From an uncultured Bacteroides sp. (GTDB lineage: Bacteria > Bacteroidota > Bacteroidia > Bacteroidales > Bacteroidaceae), in the NCBI RefSeq assembly GCF_905207245.1, contig NZ_CAJLKP010000015.1:1-64000 (forward strand): a DNA stretch of 64,000 nucleotides, written 5' to 3'. Of this stretch, positions 16,729-25,862 are shown in pieces (position 1 is the first letter of the stretch; each line of letters starts with the position of its first letter). The notes below the pieces were generated by a model, which worked only from the letters and a program-made list of their open reading frames with translations, did not search any database and was not told the DNA's origin. The position numbers were made by a program, and so were the translations under genes.

Positions 16729-19700
16729 ATGAAACAACTCTTACTACTTATTCTGCTTGCCTTAACGGCAATGCCGGCAGACGCACAGGAATATCCGAAA
16801 GTGATTTTGCCGGGTGATTATCCCGACCCTTCCATCATGCGCGAGGGGGAAGATTATTACATGACTCACTCCCCTTTCTTCTATGCACCGGGATTTTTAA
16901 TCTGGCATTCAAAAGACCTGGTGAACTGGGAACCTGTGTGTCGTGCATGTCCCGAATACGAAGGTTCGGCCATGGCTCCCGATTTGCTGAAATATAAAGA
17001 TAAGTACTACATCTACTACCCTACTTCCAAAGGCGAAAATTACGTCATTTATGCCGACAACATCCGCGGTCCGTGGAGTAAGCCTGTAAAGCTGGATGTC
17101 AGGGGAATTGACCCGGGACATGTAGTGGGTGAAGACGGACGCCGTTATCTTTTTACCAATAATGGCTGGGTAGCACCACTGAGCGATGACGGGCTAAAAA
17201 TAACAGGTGAAAACAAGAAGGTTTACGACGGATGGGTATATCCCAAAAACTGGGAAACAGAAGGAGATGATATGTATCTGGAATCTCCCAAACTTCTATT
17301 CAAGGATGGCTATTATTATATGACTTCCGCCGAAGGAGGTACAGCCGGACCTGCCACCAGTCACATGTGCGTAATGGCGCGTTCCAAAAGCATCCTTGGC
17401 CCTTGGGAGAACTCTCCTTACAATCCGGTGGTACATACGTACAGTGCCACCGACAACTGGTGGTCAAAAGGTCATGGCACACTGATAGATGATGTCAACG
17501 GTAATTGGTGGATGGTGTATCACGCTTATGCGAAAGGTTATCACACCCTGGGACGGCAGACTTTGATAGAGCCAATGGAATATAGTCCTGATGGATGGTT
17601 CCGCCCCACCAAGACTGCCACATCCCTACCCTCTGATCCGAACATCAAACACGGATTAAATCTGAATGATGATTTTACGGAAACAAGTTTAGGCATGCAG
17701 TGGACTTTCTGGAAAGAGTATGCTCCCGGTCAGCTCTCCTTCAAGAATAATACACTATGGATGAATGCTAAAGGCAGTTCACCGGCTGACGGTCGTTTGT
17801 TGCTCGTTACACCCGAAGATAAATGTTACGAAACCCAGGTCGATGTACAGGTAGGCAAAGGCAATAAAGCCGGATTAGTGCTCTTCTACAATGAAAAGGC
17901 TTTTGCAGGCGTGGTATCGGACGGGAAGAACTTCACTGTATATAGAAATGCGGAACAGACCGAAACAATTCCCAATAAGATAGGACGAAACTTTAAGGTG
18001 AAATTGCTAAATCAGGGGAATAAAGTGAAAATGATGGTCAGCAAAGACGGTAATGCCTGGACTGTATTGGCAGAAGATGTAGACGTCTCGGATATGCACC
18101 ATAATAAATACAAAGGATTCTTTGCTTTGCGTGCAGGTTTACTTTCTTGCGGAAAAGGAGATGCCGGGTTCAGTCAATTCCGTTACCGGAATGCCGTTCC
18201 GCAAGAGAAAGACATGAGTGCGTATCTGATGTTTTTTCATAAAGATGAAACTCACGGTCTGTACATGGCTGTCAGTCATGACGGATATACTTTTACAGCC
18301 TTGAACGATGGTGAACCGGTGATTGCCGGGGATACGATTGCTTATCAACGAGGAATACGTGACCCGCATATCTATCGCGGACCGGACGGAGCTTTCTATC
18401 TTGCAATGACAGATTTACACGTCTTTGCGCAAAGAGACGGCTACCGGACCACCCAATGGGAACGGGACGGCAAATATGGCTGGGGAAATAACCGCGGACT
18501 GGTACTCATGAAATCATGGGATCTGATAAACTGGAAACGCACGAATATCCGCTTCGATAAAATGTCGGCAGGGATGAGTGAAATTGGTTGTGCCTGGGCA
18601 CCCGAAGTGACTTACGATGCACAAAAAGGCAAACTGATGATTTACTTCACCATGCGTTTCCGCAATGAGGCAAACAAGCTATACTATGTTTATGTGAATG
18701 ATGAATTCGACACCATTGAAACACTGCCCCAGATTCTATTCGAATATCCGAACGAAAAGACTTCGGCCATTGACGGAGACATTACGAAAGTGGGTGACAA
18801 ATATCACCTGTTTTATGTTGCCCATGATGGTCCGGCGGGTATCAAACATGCTGTTTCGGACAGAGCGAACGGAAATTATGAGTTCGACCCGCGATGGTAT
18901 GATTTTGAGCCCAAAGCATGTGAAGCCCCCAACGTATGGAAACGTATCGGTGAAGACAAATGGGTATTGATGTATGACGTATATAGTGTTACTCCACATA
19001 ATTTCGCTTTCATTGAAACGTCCGATTTCGTAAACTTTAAAAACCTGGGACGCTTTAACGAGGAAGTGATGAAAACCACCAACTTTACAGCTCCCAAGCA
19101 TGGCGCAGTCATTCATCTGACAATGGAAGAAGCGGAAAGGCTGGAAAGCTACTGGCAGAAGAATAAAAGAAAGTATGTATCTACGGCTTCTATCCGAAAG
19201 AATCCCGTACTCCCGGGATTCTATGCCGATCCGGAAGTGATGTATTCTGAAAAAACAGGAAAGTATTATATTTATCCTACAACTGACGGAATACCGAACT
19301 GGGGAAGTACAGCTTTCAAGGCGTTCTCCTCGGACGACCTCGTGAACTGGAAAGAAGAAGAAGTTATCCTGGATTTAAAGGATGTATCCTGGGCTAAGAA
19401 GAATGCATGGGCTCCCTGCATCATTGAGAAGAAACAGCCGGATGGCAATTATAAGTATTATTACTATTATACGGCAGAACAACAGATCGGAGTAGCCGTT
19501 GCCGATAGCCCGACAGGGCCTTTCATAGATTCGGGCAAACCCCTGATCGACAAAGTACGCCCCGGAGGTATGAATAAGGGACAGAACATCGACCCGGATG
19601 TCTTTACGGACCCTGCAAATGGCAAGACGTATTTGTATTGGGGAAATTATTATATGGCTGTATGTGAACTGAATGAAGATATGGTGTCAATCAAACCGAA

Positions 19701-20100
19701 TACGACACGGATTCTGATAGACAATGATGCTTACTATAGCGAAGCAGCCCATGTATTTTACAGAAACGGATACTATTACTTCACCTGGTCTAAAAATGAT
19801 ACCCGCAGTCCGGAATATCAGGTACGCTATGTACGTGCCAAGTCTCCGGTCGGTCCTATTGATGCATCTAAAAGTGAAGTCATACTATGCAAAAAGCCTG
19901 AGCAGGGAATTTTCGGTACAGGACATCATTCTGTACTGCCACTTCCGGGTAAGGATGAATGGCACATAGTCTATCACCGTTTCAAATTTCCGGATGCTGT
20001 GACCATGGGAAGAAAAGCCGGATTCCATAGGGAAGTATGTATTGATAAGCTGGAATTTGACGAAAACGATTCTATAATAAAAATAGTGCCTACATTGTAA
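16729..20100 (+). CDS. Triple GH43 protein (three complete GH43 catalytic modules)
   Basis: 1123 residues, secreted (ADAQ cleavage site), start at ATG 16729. Module 1 (about 24-310) has Asp33 (YPDPS), Asp128 (GIDPG) and Glu185 (LESPK), the GH43 base, pKa modulator and acid. A DUF1349/GH43_C2-like beta-sandwich follows (about 320-490). Module 2 (about 500-800) has Asp545 (IRDPH), Asp682/684 (IDGD) and Glu732 (CEAP). Module 3 (about 820-1123) has Asp834 (YADPE), Asp955 (NIDPD) and Glu1005 (YSEAA). All three look catalytically complete and are of different subfamilies. Likely substrates are arabinofuranosyl or xylosyl side chains. GH43 doublets are known; three in one chain is uncommon. Confidence 0.9.
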   Translation: MKQLLLLILLALTAMPADAQEYPKVILPGDYPDPSIMREGEDYYMTHSPFFYAPGFLIWHSKDLVNWEPVCRACPEYEGSAMAPDLLKYKDKYYIYYPTSKGENYVIYADNIRGPWSKPVKLDVRGIDPGHVVGEDGRRYLFTNNGWVAPLSDDGLKITGENKKVYDGWVYPKNWETEGDDMYLESPKLLFKDGYYYMTSAEGGTAGPATSHMCVMARSKSILGPWENSPYNPVVHTYSATDNWWSKGHGTLIDDVNGNWWMVYHAYAKGYHTLGRQTLIEPMEYSPDGWFRPTKTATSLPSDPNIKHGLNLNDDFTETSLGMQWTFWKEYAPGQLSFKNNTLWMNAKGSSPADGRLLLVTPEDKCYETQVDVQVGKGNKAGLVLFYNEKAFAGVVSDGKNFTVYRNAEQTETIPNKIGRNFKVKLLNQGNKVKMMVSKDGNAWTVLAEDVDVSDMHHNKYKGFFALRAGLLSCGKGDAGFSQFRYRNAVPQEKDMSAYLMFFHKDETHGLYMAVSHDGYTFTALNDGEPVIAGDTIAYQRGIRDPHIYRGPDGAFYLAMTDLHVFAQRDGYRTTQWERDGKYGWGNNRGLVLMKSWDLINWKRTNIRFDKMSAGMSEIGCAWAPEVTYDAQKGKLMIYFTMRFRNEANKLYYVYVNDEFDTIETLPQILFEYPNEKTSAIDGDITKVGDKYHLFYVAHDGPAGIKHAVSDRANGNYEFDPRWYDFEPKACEAPNVWKRIGEDKWVLMYDVYSVTPHNFAFIETSDFVNFKNLGRFNEEVMKTTNFTAPKHGAVIHLTMEEAERLESYWQKNKRKYVSTASIRKNPVLPGFYADPEVMYSEKTGKYYIYPTTDGIPNWGSTAFKAFSSDDLVNWKEEEVILDLKDVSWAKKNAWAPCIIEKKQPDGNYKYYYYYTAEQQIGVAVADSPTGPFIDSGKPLIDKVRPGGMNKGQNIDPDVFTDPANGKTYLYWGNYYMAVCELNEDMVSIKPNTTRILIDNDAYYSEAAHVFYRNGYYYFTWSKNDTRSPEYQVRYVRAKSPVGPIDASKSEVILCKKPEQGIFGTGHHSVLPLPGKDEWHIVYHRFKFPDAVTMGRKAGFHREVCIDKLEFDENDSIIKIVPTL

Positions 20101-20111
20101 ATTATAACAAA

Positions 20112-20222
20112 ATGAAAAGACATCTTTTATCTGGACTTTTATGTATATGTGGAAAAAAACGATTTTTGGGGACCAAATCCAAAGCAAGTAATACTAAATC
20201 TGACTTCAATTGCGAAGATTAA
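20112..20222 (+). other. 36-codon frame with signal-peptide-like start; rest of the gap holds no gene
   Basis: Starts 11 bp after the GH43 stop and encodes MKRHLLSGLLCICGKKRFLG followed by polar residues. The N-terminus looks like a cut-off signal peptide, perhaps the stump of a deleted secreted enzyme. The remainder up to 20334 is intergenic and holds a TCGTAT box (20265-20276). Confidence 0.25.
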
Positions 20223-20334
20223 CAAACAATTCCACCGATTTATTGAGTGTATTTCAAACAATAATCGTATATTTAGAGGCGAAATCTATTTGATACACTG
20301 AGGATTGACTTTATCCCACTAATAATTATACCAT

Positions 20335-22680
20335 ATGAGACACACATTTATCGCTTTAATGGCCTTGTTGGCAGCAGGCAATTTATCTGCCCAACCAGAG
20401 ACTCCTATTCGCATTGACATCAATGCAGGAAAGCAGATCGCAACCGTTACCAAACGTTTTAACGGTACTAATATCGAAGACCTCAACAATCAGACTAATG
20501 GAGGAATGTTCAGCCAGCTGATTCATGGGGAAGCTTTTGAAGAAAACATTGATGTGGATTTCCTAAACCTCGAGCGGAAAGACTATTCTAAAATCTACGT
20601 CGTGCTGGATGAAAGACGTATTCCGCATCTCTTGAATCAATCTAATGTGTACAGTAGGATCAACTGGAATAATCTTGGTGAGAAATATGATTTCAACTCT
20701 AATGACATTTATTCTGCCGGAAGATATGGCGCACCTGAGAATCTTTCGGGATGGATGTTCCCCGGTCGTTTTCTGGTCTATGATTCTCTTCCCGAAAACA
20801 TTCAGAAGATTATGATGACACGGATCAATGGCAACGAACAGGTTTCAAAATACTGGTCGAAGCTGACTTCCGGAAATCCTCAATATAAATACGAATTGAT
20901 ACGTGACGGAAAGGCTTATATGGGACGCCAGACACAACGCATCTCTTTCGCCGCCGGAAACGGTGAGGTCGGTATTACCAATCATGGCCTTTATCGCTCG
21001 GGGATTATGTTCGAAAACGGGAAGTCTTATGATGGCATCCTGCGGATAAAAGCTGATAAACCGACTACCATCTATGTATCCCTTCGTGATGAGAACAACA
21101 ATATCCTAGCTGAAAAGCCTTATCAATTGAAAGGTGACGGTTCTTATGAAAAGGTTGTTTATGAACTGACACCGAACGGGGCTACTATTAATGGCAGCTT
21201 CGGCATCTCACTCAAAGCTCCCGGCACCGTTGACCTCGGATTTGCCTTCTTGCAACCGGGCACATGGGGACGCATTGAAGGTGGATGGCCTATTCAAACT
21301 AAATTCACTGATGCACTGAAGAAGCAAGGCATCACCGCCTTCCGCTATAATGGCTCTATGGTAGACGTTGGTGCGGACACCTATCTCTATCGTTGGAAAC
21401 TGATGCGTGGACCGATAGACGAACGCCGGATTACCTTCCGTAGTGGTTTTAATCCTTATGCTACCCATAGCTTTGGGTTCATTGAGATGCTTCAGGCAGC
21501 CGAAGCCATTAATGCAACAGCCATCATCGGTATGAGCATGAACGAGAGTTACGAGGATATCCGCGACTTCGTAGAGTATGTCAACGGACCGATAAGCTCG
21601 AAGTGGGGAGCCTTGCGTGCAGCAGACGGACACCCTCAGCCCTATAATCTTAAATATATTCAGGTAGATAATGAACGTGGCATCTCCAGAGGGTATGTAG
21701 AGTGCATGAAGAAGTTTGCAAAGGCTGCGTGGGAAGCTGATCCCAATATGTCGATTATGACTTCGCTGAATATTGGAGGCAATGGATATAAGCGAGGTGG
21801 CACGGAGCAGCAGAAGCAGGAGATTGCACGCCTACGTACACAATTGACTGAACTCGAACAGGCACCTTCAGGTAAAGAGAGAGAAATACGCCGGATGCAA
21901 CAACAGATTCGTCAGCAGGAAGAGAACCTGGGTAGACAATACGAGCTTTCTTCCGAATTGGCAGGATGGTTCGTTGCTCAAGGTAAAGGCGACAAGCTGG
22001 CTTGGGACCCTCACTACTCGGGAGCTCGCGAGTTTGCCGACAGAGGAGATGCCTTCCTGAATGAAATGGGTATCAACCTGCAACGGGAACTGGCTAAGGA
22101 TTATCCCGGCTTCAAGCTAAACCTGCATCCGATGGAAGAGAACGGCAGCCGTTGTGACTGGGATCGCGGATTGGCACATGCGCACAACTGGAATACCCTG
22201 CAACGTTACGGAGATTGCTTCCAGATGCTGGGTACCGCAAATACCTTCCAACCACACGGACTACAATATATGTGGGATCAGGGACGCATTCATTACACGC
22301 CCGATGCTATATGGTTTCAACCTTCCGCCCACATCGATGAGATGATGATGAAGACCTGGAAACCAAATGTGGTACAATCATCGAGCAGCGACCAAAGCCT
22401 GGACGTAACAGCTAAGATAAATGATGCAAAGACGGAAATGACCATCTATGTAGCCAATATGTCCGACCAACCTCAGGCAGCAATTCTGAATATTGAGAAC
22501 TTCCGCTTCGGTAGCCGCGCAGAGGTGCAGACCATCGGTAATTGTGAACTGACGGAGTATAATACGTATGAGAATAAGGACAATGTAGTGTTTAAGTCTT
22601 CAAAGGCTTCTATTGCCCGCAAGAATGCCAAGTATGTATTCCCTAAATATTCGTATACGGTTATTACATTGAAGAAGTAG
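20335..22680 (+). CDS. GH51-like alpha-L-arabinofuranosidase with coiled-coil insertion
   Basis: 781 residues, signal peptide ending LSAQ. N-terminal beta-sandwich and a CBM-like region (about 140-310), then a TIM barrel with FRYNGSMVDVGADTY, a YIQVDNERG segment whose Asn-Glu fits the acid/base of clan GH-A, and NLHPMEENGS as a possible nucleophile strand. A C-terminal beta-domain ends at YTVITLKK. Between acid/base and nucleophile lies an unusual 60-residue charged helical insertion (EQQKQEIARLRTQLTELEQ...RRMQQQIRQQEENLGRQ), predicted coiled coil, in a barrel that normally has a short loop there. Assignment to GH51 is likely but distant. It would remove arabinofuranose alongside the GH43 enzymes. 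Confidence 0.7.
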   Translation: MRHTFIALMALLAAGNLSAQPETPIRIDINAGKQIATVTKRFNGTNIEDLNNQTNGGMFSQLIHGEAFEENIDVDFLNLERKDYSKIYVVLDERRIPHLLNQSNVYSRINWNNLGEKYDFNSNDIYSAGRYGAPENLSGWMFPGRFLVYDSLPENIQKIMMTRINGNEQVSKYWSKLTSGNPQYKYELIRDGKAYMGRQTQRISFAAGNGEVGITNHGLYRSGIMFENGKSYDGILRIKADKPTTIYVSLRDENNNILAEKPYQLKGDGSYEKVVYELTPNGATINGSFGISLKAPGTVDLGFAFLQPGTWGRIEGGWPIQTKFTDALKKQGITAFRYNGSMVDVGADTYLYRWKLMRGPIDERRITFRSGFNPYATHSFGFIEMLQAAEAINATAIIGMSMNESYEDIRDFVEYVNGPISSKWGALRAADGHPQPYNLKYIQVDNERGISRGYVECMKKFAKAAWEADPNMSIMTSLNIGGNGYKRGGTEQQKQEIARLRTQLTELEQAPSGKEREIRRMQQQIRQQEENLGRQYELSSELAGWFVAQGKGDKLAWDPHYSGAREFADRGDAFLNEMGINLQRELAKDYPGFKLNLHPMEENGSRCDWDRGLAHAHNWNTLQRYGDCFQMLGTANTFQPHGLQYMWDQGRIHYTPDAIWFQPSAHIDEMMMKTWKPNVVQSSSSDQSLDVTAKINDAKTEMTIYVANMSDQPQAAILNIENFRFGSRAEVQTIGNCELTEYNTYENKDNVVFKSSKASIARKNAKYVFPKYSYTVITLKK

Positions 22681-22706
22681 GTTTCGACTTGCTTGTGATG
22701 GAACGG

Positions 22707-22750
22707 ACAACGGTTATTCTATGTATAGGGTAACCGTTGTTGTTTTCCTG
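22707..22750 (+). terminator. Terminator after the GH51-like gene
   Basis: Stem ACAACGGTTA (22707-22716) with TAACCGTTGT (22731-22740), then TGTTTTCC. The stem uses the same CGGTT word as the 6.7/8.7 kb repeats but is otherwise distinct. Confidence 0.7.
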
Positions 22751-22841
22751 ATAACTATCATTCTCACAACAGATACTAAGGAAGGATTGAGTAGACTTCG
22801 CTTTTCATTCGTATGATATAAAGTCAGAAAATCAAAGATTT

Positions 22842-24236
22842 ATGAAACAGATATTGAAAATAGCCGTAGCATTATTATTTGCTGCAACGAGTGTAGCACA
22901 TGCCCAATTAGTCACCTACCCCGCAAGCCTGCGCCCAGGCATGCCACACAATGACGACTACACAGTTCGCGTCCGCATCCCCGACGGCGAATGGAAGAAC
23001 TTGTTCGAATACAATGTCCAGGTAGATATGGACAAAGTTCAGGATGCCTCTATGGTACAGTTTGACATGGGCAGCCCTGTGGAAGTAATGGTGAAGAAGA
23101 ATAACGGCACCCTGCGCGAAACAGCCATACGCCCGCTAAACAACCGGGTGGAATATAAACAGGTACAGAATACCATCTTCTTTACGCTCGATAAACCGCA
23201 GTACCTATCTGTTGAGTTCAACGGTGAACGTCTGCACAACCTGCACCTCTTTGCCAATCCGCTGGAGACGGAGACGTATGAGAAGGAGGAAAAAGGAGTC
23301 ATGTACTTCGGCCCCGGCGTACATCGCCCGAAAGACTTACCGAATAACCAAATTCGCATACCGAGCAATACGACTGTTTATCTGGCTCCGGGTGCCGTAG
23401 TTAAGGCTAAGTTATTGATAGATAACGCAGAGAACGTGCGCATCATCGGGCGGGGAATATTAGATCACCCCATCCGCGGTATCGAGATTACAGATTCCCG
23501 GAATGTATTGATAGACGGTATCACGGTAGTTAATCCTGACCATTACACCGTTTTCGGCGGTGGAGCTACAGGCATAACAATCAGGAACCTGAAATCTTTC
23601 AGTTGCAAGGGTTGGAGTGATGGCATTGATATGATGTGTTGCCGCAATGTACTTATTGACAACGTCTTTATGCGTAACTCGGATGACTGCATAGCCCTTT
23701 ATAACCACCGCTGGAACTGGTGGGGCGGCTCAGGCGACATCACTGTGCAGAACTCCATACTTTGGGCAGATGTAGCACATCCCATCAACGTAGGCGGTCA
23801 TGGCGACCCAGACTCTCCTACGGGAGAGGTGATTGAGAACCTGATTTTCCGTAACATAGATATTCTGGAACACGATGAAGACGACCCTCCCTACCAAGGT
23901 TGCATGGCGATAGACTGCGGTGACAAGAACCACGTTCGCAACATTCTGTTTGAGAACATCCGGGTAGAAAGCATTCAGGAAGGACGACTGTTCTATGTAA
24001 AAGTACGCTTCAACGAGAAGTACGACAAAGCACCGGGTAACAGCATCGACGGAATAACCTTCCGCAACATCACTTATACGGGAATCGGCGAAAATCCCTC
24101 TGTCATCGAAGGACTGGATAAAGAACGGCTTGTGAAAAATGCGACATTTGAAAATGTAGTAATCAATGGAGAACGGATGAAGGACCTGAAAGGAGTAGTA
24201 ACCAATGATTTTATAAAAGGGATTAAGATAAAATGA
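22842..24236 (+). CDS. Secreted beta-helix glycoside hydrolase, paralogue of 2635-4065
   Basis: 464 residues with a signal peptide ending VAHAQ. Same architecture as the first copy: an N-terminal beta-sandwich, YLSVEFNGERLHNLHLFANP, then a right-handed beta-helix with WSDGIDMMC, MRNSDDCIALYNHRWNWWG, LWADVAHPINVGGHGD and KVRFNEKYDKAPG. The GIDMM and NSDDC strips carry the Asp residues expected of the catalytic face (GH28/GH49-like). The GGHGD here versus GIHGN in the first copy suggests different subsites. It follows GH51 after a terminator and has its own TTCGTATGATATA box at 22808-22820. Family and fold fairly sure; linkage specificity unknown. Confidence 0.75.
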   Translation: MKQILKIAVALLFAATSVAHAQLVTYPASLRPGMPHNDDYTVRVRIPDGEWKNLFEYNVQVDMDKVQDASMVQFDMGSPVEVMVKKNNGTLRETAIRPLNNRVEYKQVQNTIFFTLDKPQYLSVEFNGERLHNLHLFANPLETETYEKEEKGVMYFGPGVHRPKDLPNNQIRIPSNTTVYLAPGAVVKAKLLIDNAENVRIIGRGILDHPIRGIEITDSRNVLIDGITVVNPDHYTVFGGGATGITIRNLKSFSCKGWSDGIDMMCCRNVLIDNVFMRNSDDCIALYNHRWNWWGGSGDITVQNSILWADVAHPINVGGHGDPDSPTGEVIENLIFRNIDILEHDEDDPPYQGCMAIDCGDKNHVRNILFENIRVESIQEGRLFYVKVRFNEKYDKAPGNSIDGITFRNITYTGIGENPSVIEGLDKERLVKNATFENVVINGERMKDLKGVVTNDFIKGIKIK

Positions 24237-24329
24237 ACAATCACGGAGAAATAACAGAAAATAATTGTCCCGGTGTAACCTTATCACTATTTCAGCGTCT
24301 CAGATTATGAACCAAATAAAAAACAAATA

Positions 24330-25772
24330 ATGGAATTCATCAAATCTTTATGCCTTGGCGGCATAGCAACGACTATGCTCCTGAGCGGATGTACTCAGAA
24401 GAGCATTACTTTAGAAGGCAAAGTAACAAATACATCCGGCGCTCCCATTGTATATAACATCACTACTGATGGTATTTACTTATCGAACAAGATTGATACT
24501 TTACGTTTAAATGCCGACAGTACGTATCAGATTACCTTACCTGTAAACGGGAACGAAAAGCTGTCTCTTTTTCTATATGGTGAGCGAAACTTAGGCAGTA
24601 TCTATCTTGCTCCGGGAAAACAGACGCTTGATATCGACGCTTCCAAGTCTAATGAGCTGAATCCGGTTGACGGCTTGACGAAAGAAAATGAAATCCTCAA
24701 GAAGTTGACTGATCTGAATGAAAACGTATTTAATCTGCGTGCACGCCGGGGAGATATCTTTAACGTCGGTAAGGATACGGTTGCCTCATCCGTATATCAG
24801 AAGCTGACAGACTACGCCACTACATTAGAAAAAGAAGTGGCAGGGGTGGACGATCAGTTCAGGCAGAGAGCCATACAGGATATACGCTTACAGGCTTTGA
24901 TGGCATATATGAATCAATACTTCGGTAACTACCGGAGAGGTTCCGAAACGGTCAAGAAGGAATGGGACGACGCTTACGCCCAGATGTTGGATTTTGCAAA
25001 CGTCGGTCAGGCTGAAAGCGTGTTCTCTCCTGCATTTGCAGATGTCGTATCGAATATGGCAGGCATAGATATTTTCATGAAACATGAAAGGCGCACGAAT
25101 GATGACAATGAACGCAATCAGTTGTTATTTGATTGGTATAAAACGAATCTAAAAGGTCGGGTACAGGAGACTGCAATGGGACTTCTCATTCTGGAAGACG
25201 AAAGCCGTGAGTATTTTGCAACCGGTATTCCTGCATTGTATGAGGAGTTCAAGACTTTACATCCACAAAGCGTGCTAATGCCGAAATTAGAAACAGCGAT
25301 ACAGAAGAACAAAGCGTTCAATGAAGCTGAACTTCCGAAAGACATTCATATATTGAATACGGACAGTGTACGCACCTTTAAGGAAATTACTGACTTATAC
25401 CCGGGTAAAGTGATCTTTATCGATGTATGGGCTACCTGGTGCGGTCCTTGTCGTGCATCGTTCGCACACATCAAACCTTTGCAGAAATATGCTGCCGAAA
25501 ATGATATCGTATTATTGTATGTTTCCATCGATACTCCCCAGAAAGCTGAGCTCTGGAAAAAAATGGCAGGGCACTATAACTTAAAAGGAGAGCATGTCAT
25601 CATCAACGAAGCTTTCAAAATGGAAATTTATGAGAAGTTCGGGCGGAACGGTATGCTGTCGATCCCGCATTATGCCATTGTCAATAAAGAAGGAGTACTG
25701 CAATTCCCATCGGCAGCCAGCCCGGAAGATATGGATAAGCTGACGGAACAACTGAAAGAAGCCTCTAAATGA
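24330..25772 (+). CDS. TlpA-like thioredoxin lipoprotein with N-terminal DUF4369
   Basis: 480 residues with lipobox LLSGC. The N-terminal third is DUF4369-like (ITLEGKVTNTSGAPIVYNI, SIYLAPGKQTLDI); the middle is helical. The C-terminal 140 residues form a thioredoxin fold with WATWCGPC (Cys371, Cys374) and a cis-Pro segment SIPHYAIV. It faces the periplasm and probably reduces or isomerises disulfides in envelope or secreted proteins. Such genes recur in Bacteroides PULs, where the tie to glycan use is unclear; the GH127 nearby, with its cysteine centre, is one conceivable client (speculation). Confidence 0.85.
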   Translation: MEFIKSLCLGGIATTMLLSGCTQKSITLEGKVTNTSGAPIVYNITTDGIYLSNKIDTLRLNADSTYQITLPVNGNEKLSLFLYGERNLGSIYLAPGKQTLDIDASKSNELNPVDGLTKENEILKKLTDLNENVFNLRARRGDIFNVGKDTVASSVYQKLTDYATTLEKEVAGVDDQFRQRAIQDIRLQALMAYMNQYFGNYRRGSETVKKEWDDAYAQMLDFANVGQAESVFSPAFADVVSNMAGIDIFMKHERRTNDDNERNQLLFDWYKTNLKGRVQETAMGLLILEDESREYFATGIPALYEEFKTLHPQSVLMPKLETAIQKNKAFNEAELPKDIHILNTDSVRTFKEITDLYPGKVIFIDVWATWCGPCRASFAHIKPLQKYAAENDIVLLYVSIDTPQKAELWKKMAGHYNLKGEHVIINEAFKMEIYEKFGRNGMLSIPHYAIVNKEGVLQFPSAASPEDMDKLTEQLKEASK

Positions 25773-25862
25773 ACGATTATTAACGAATACTAAGACTCAT
25801 CGAAATACAGCAAAAACAGGCTTATTCTTCGTTCGTATTAATACTGTAAAAAACAAAGAACC

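Noticed and set aside
20160..20334. Frame reading NDFWGPNPKQVILNLTS... after the GH43 gene as a regulator remnant
   Set aside because: No family match I can support, and it is interrupted; left as unassigned intergenic DNA.
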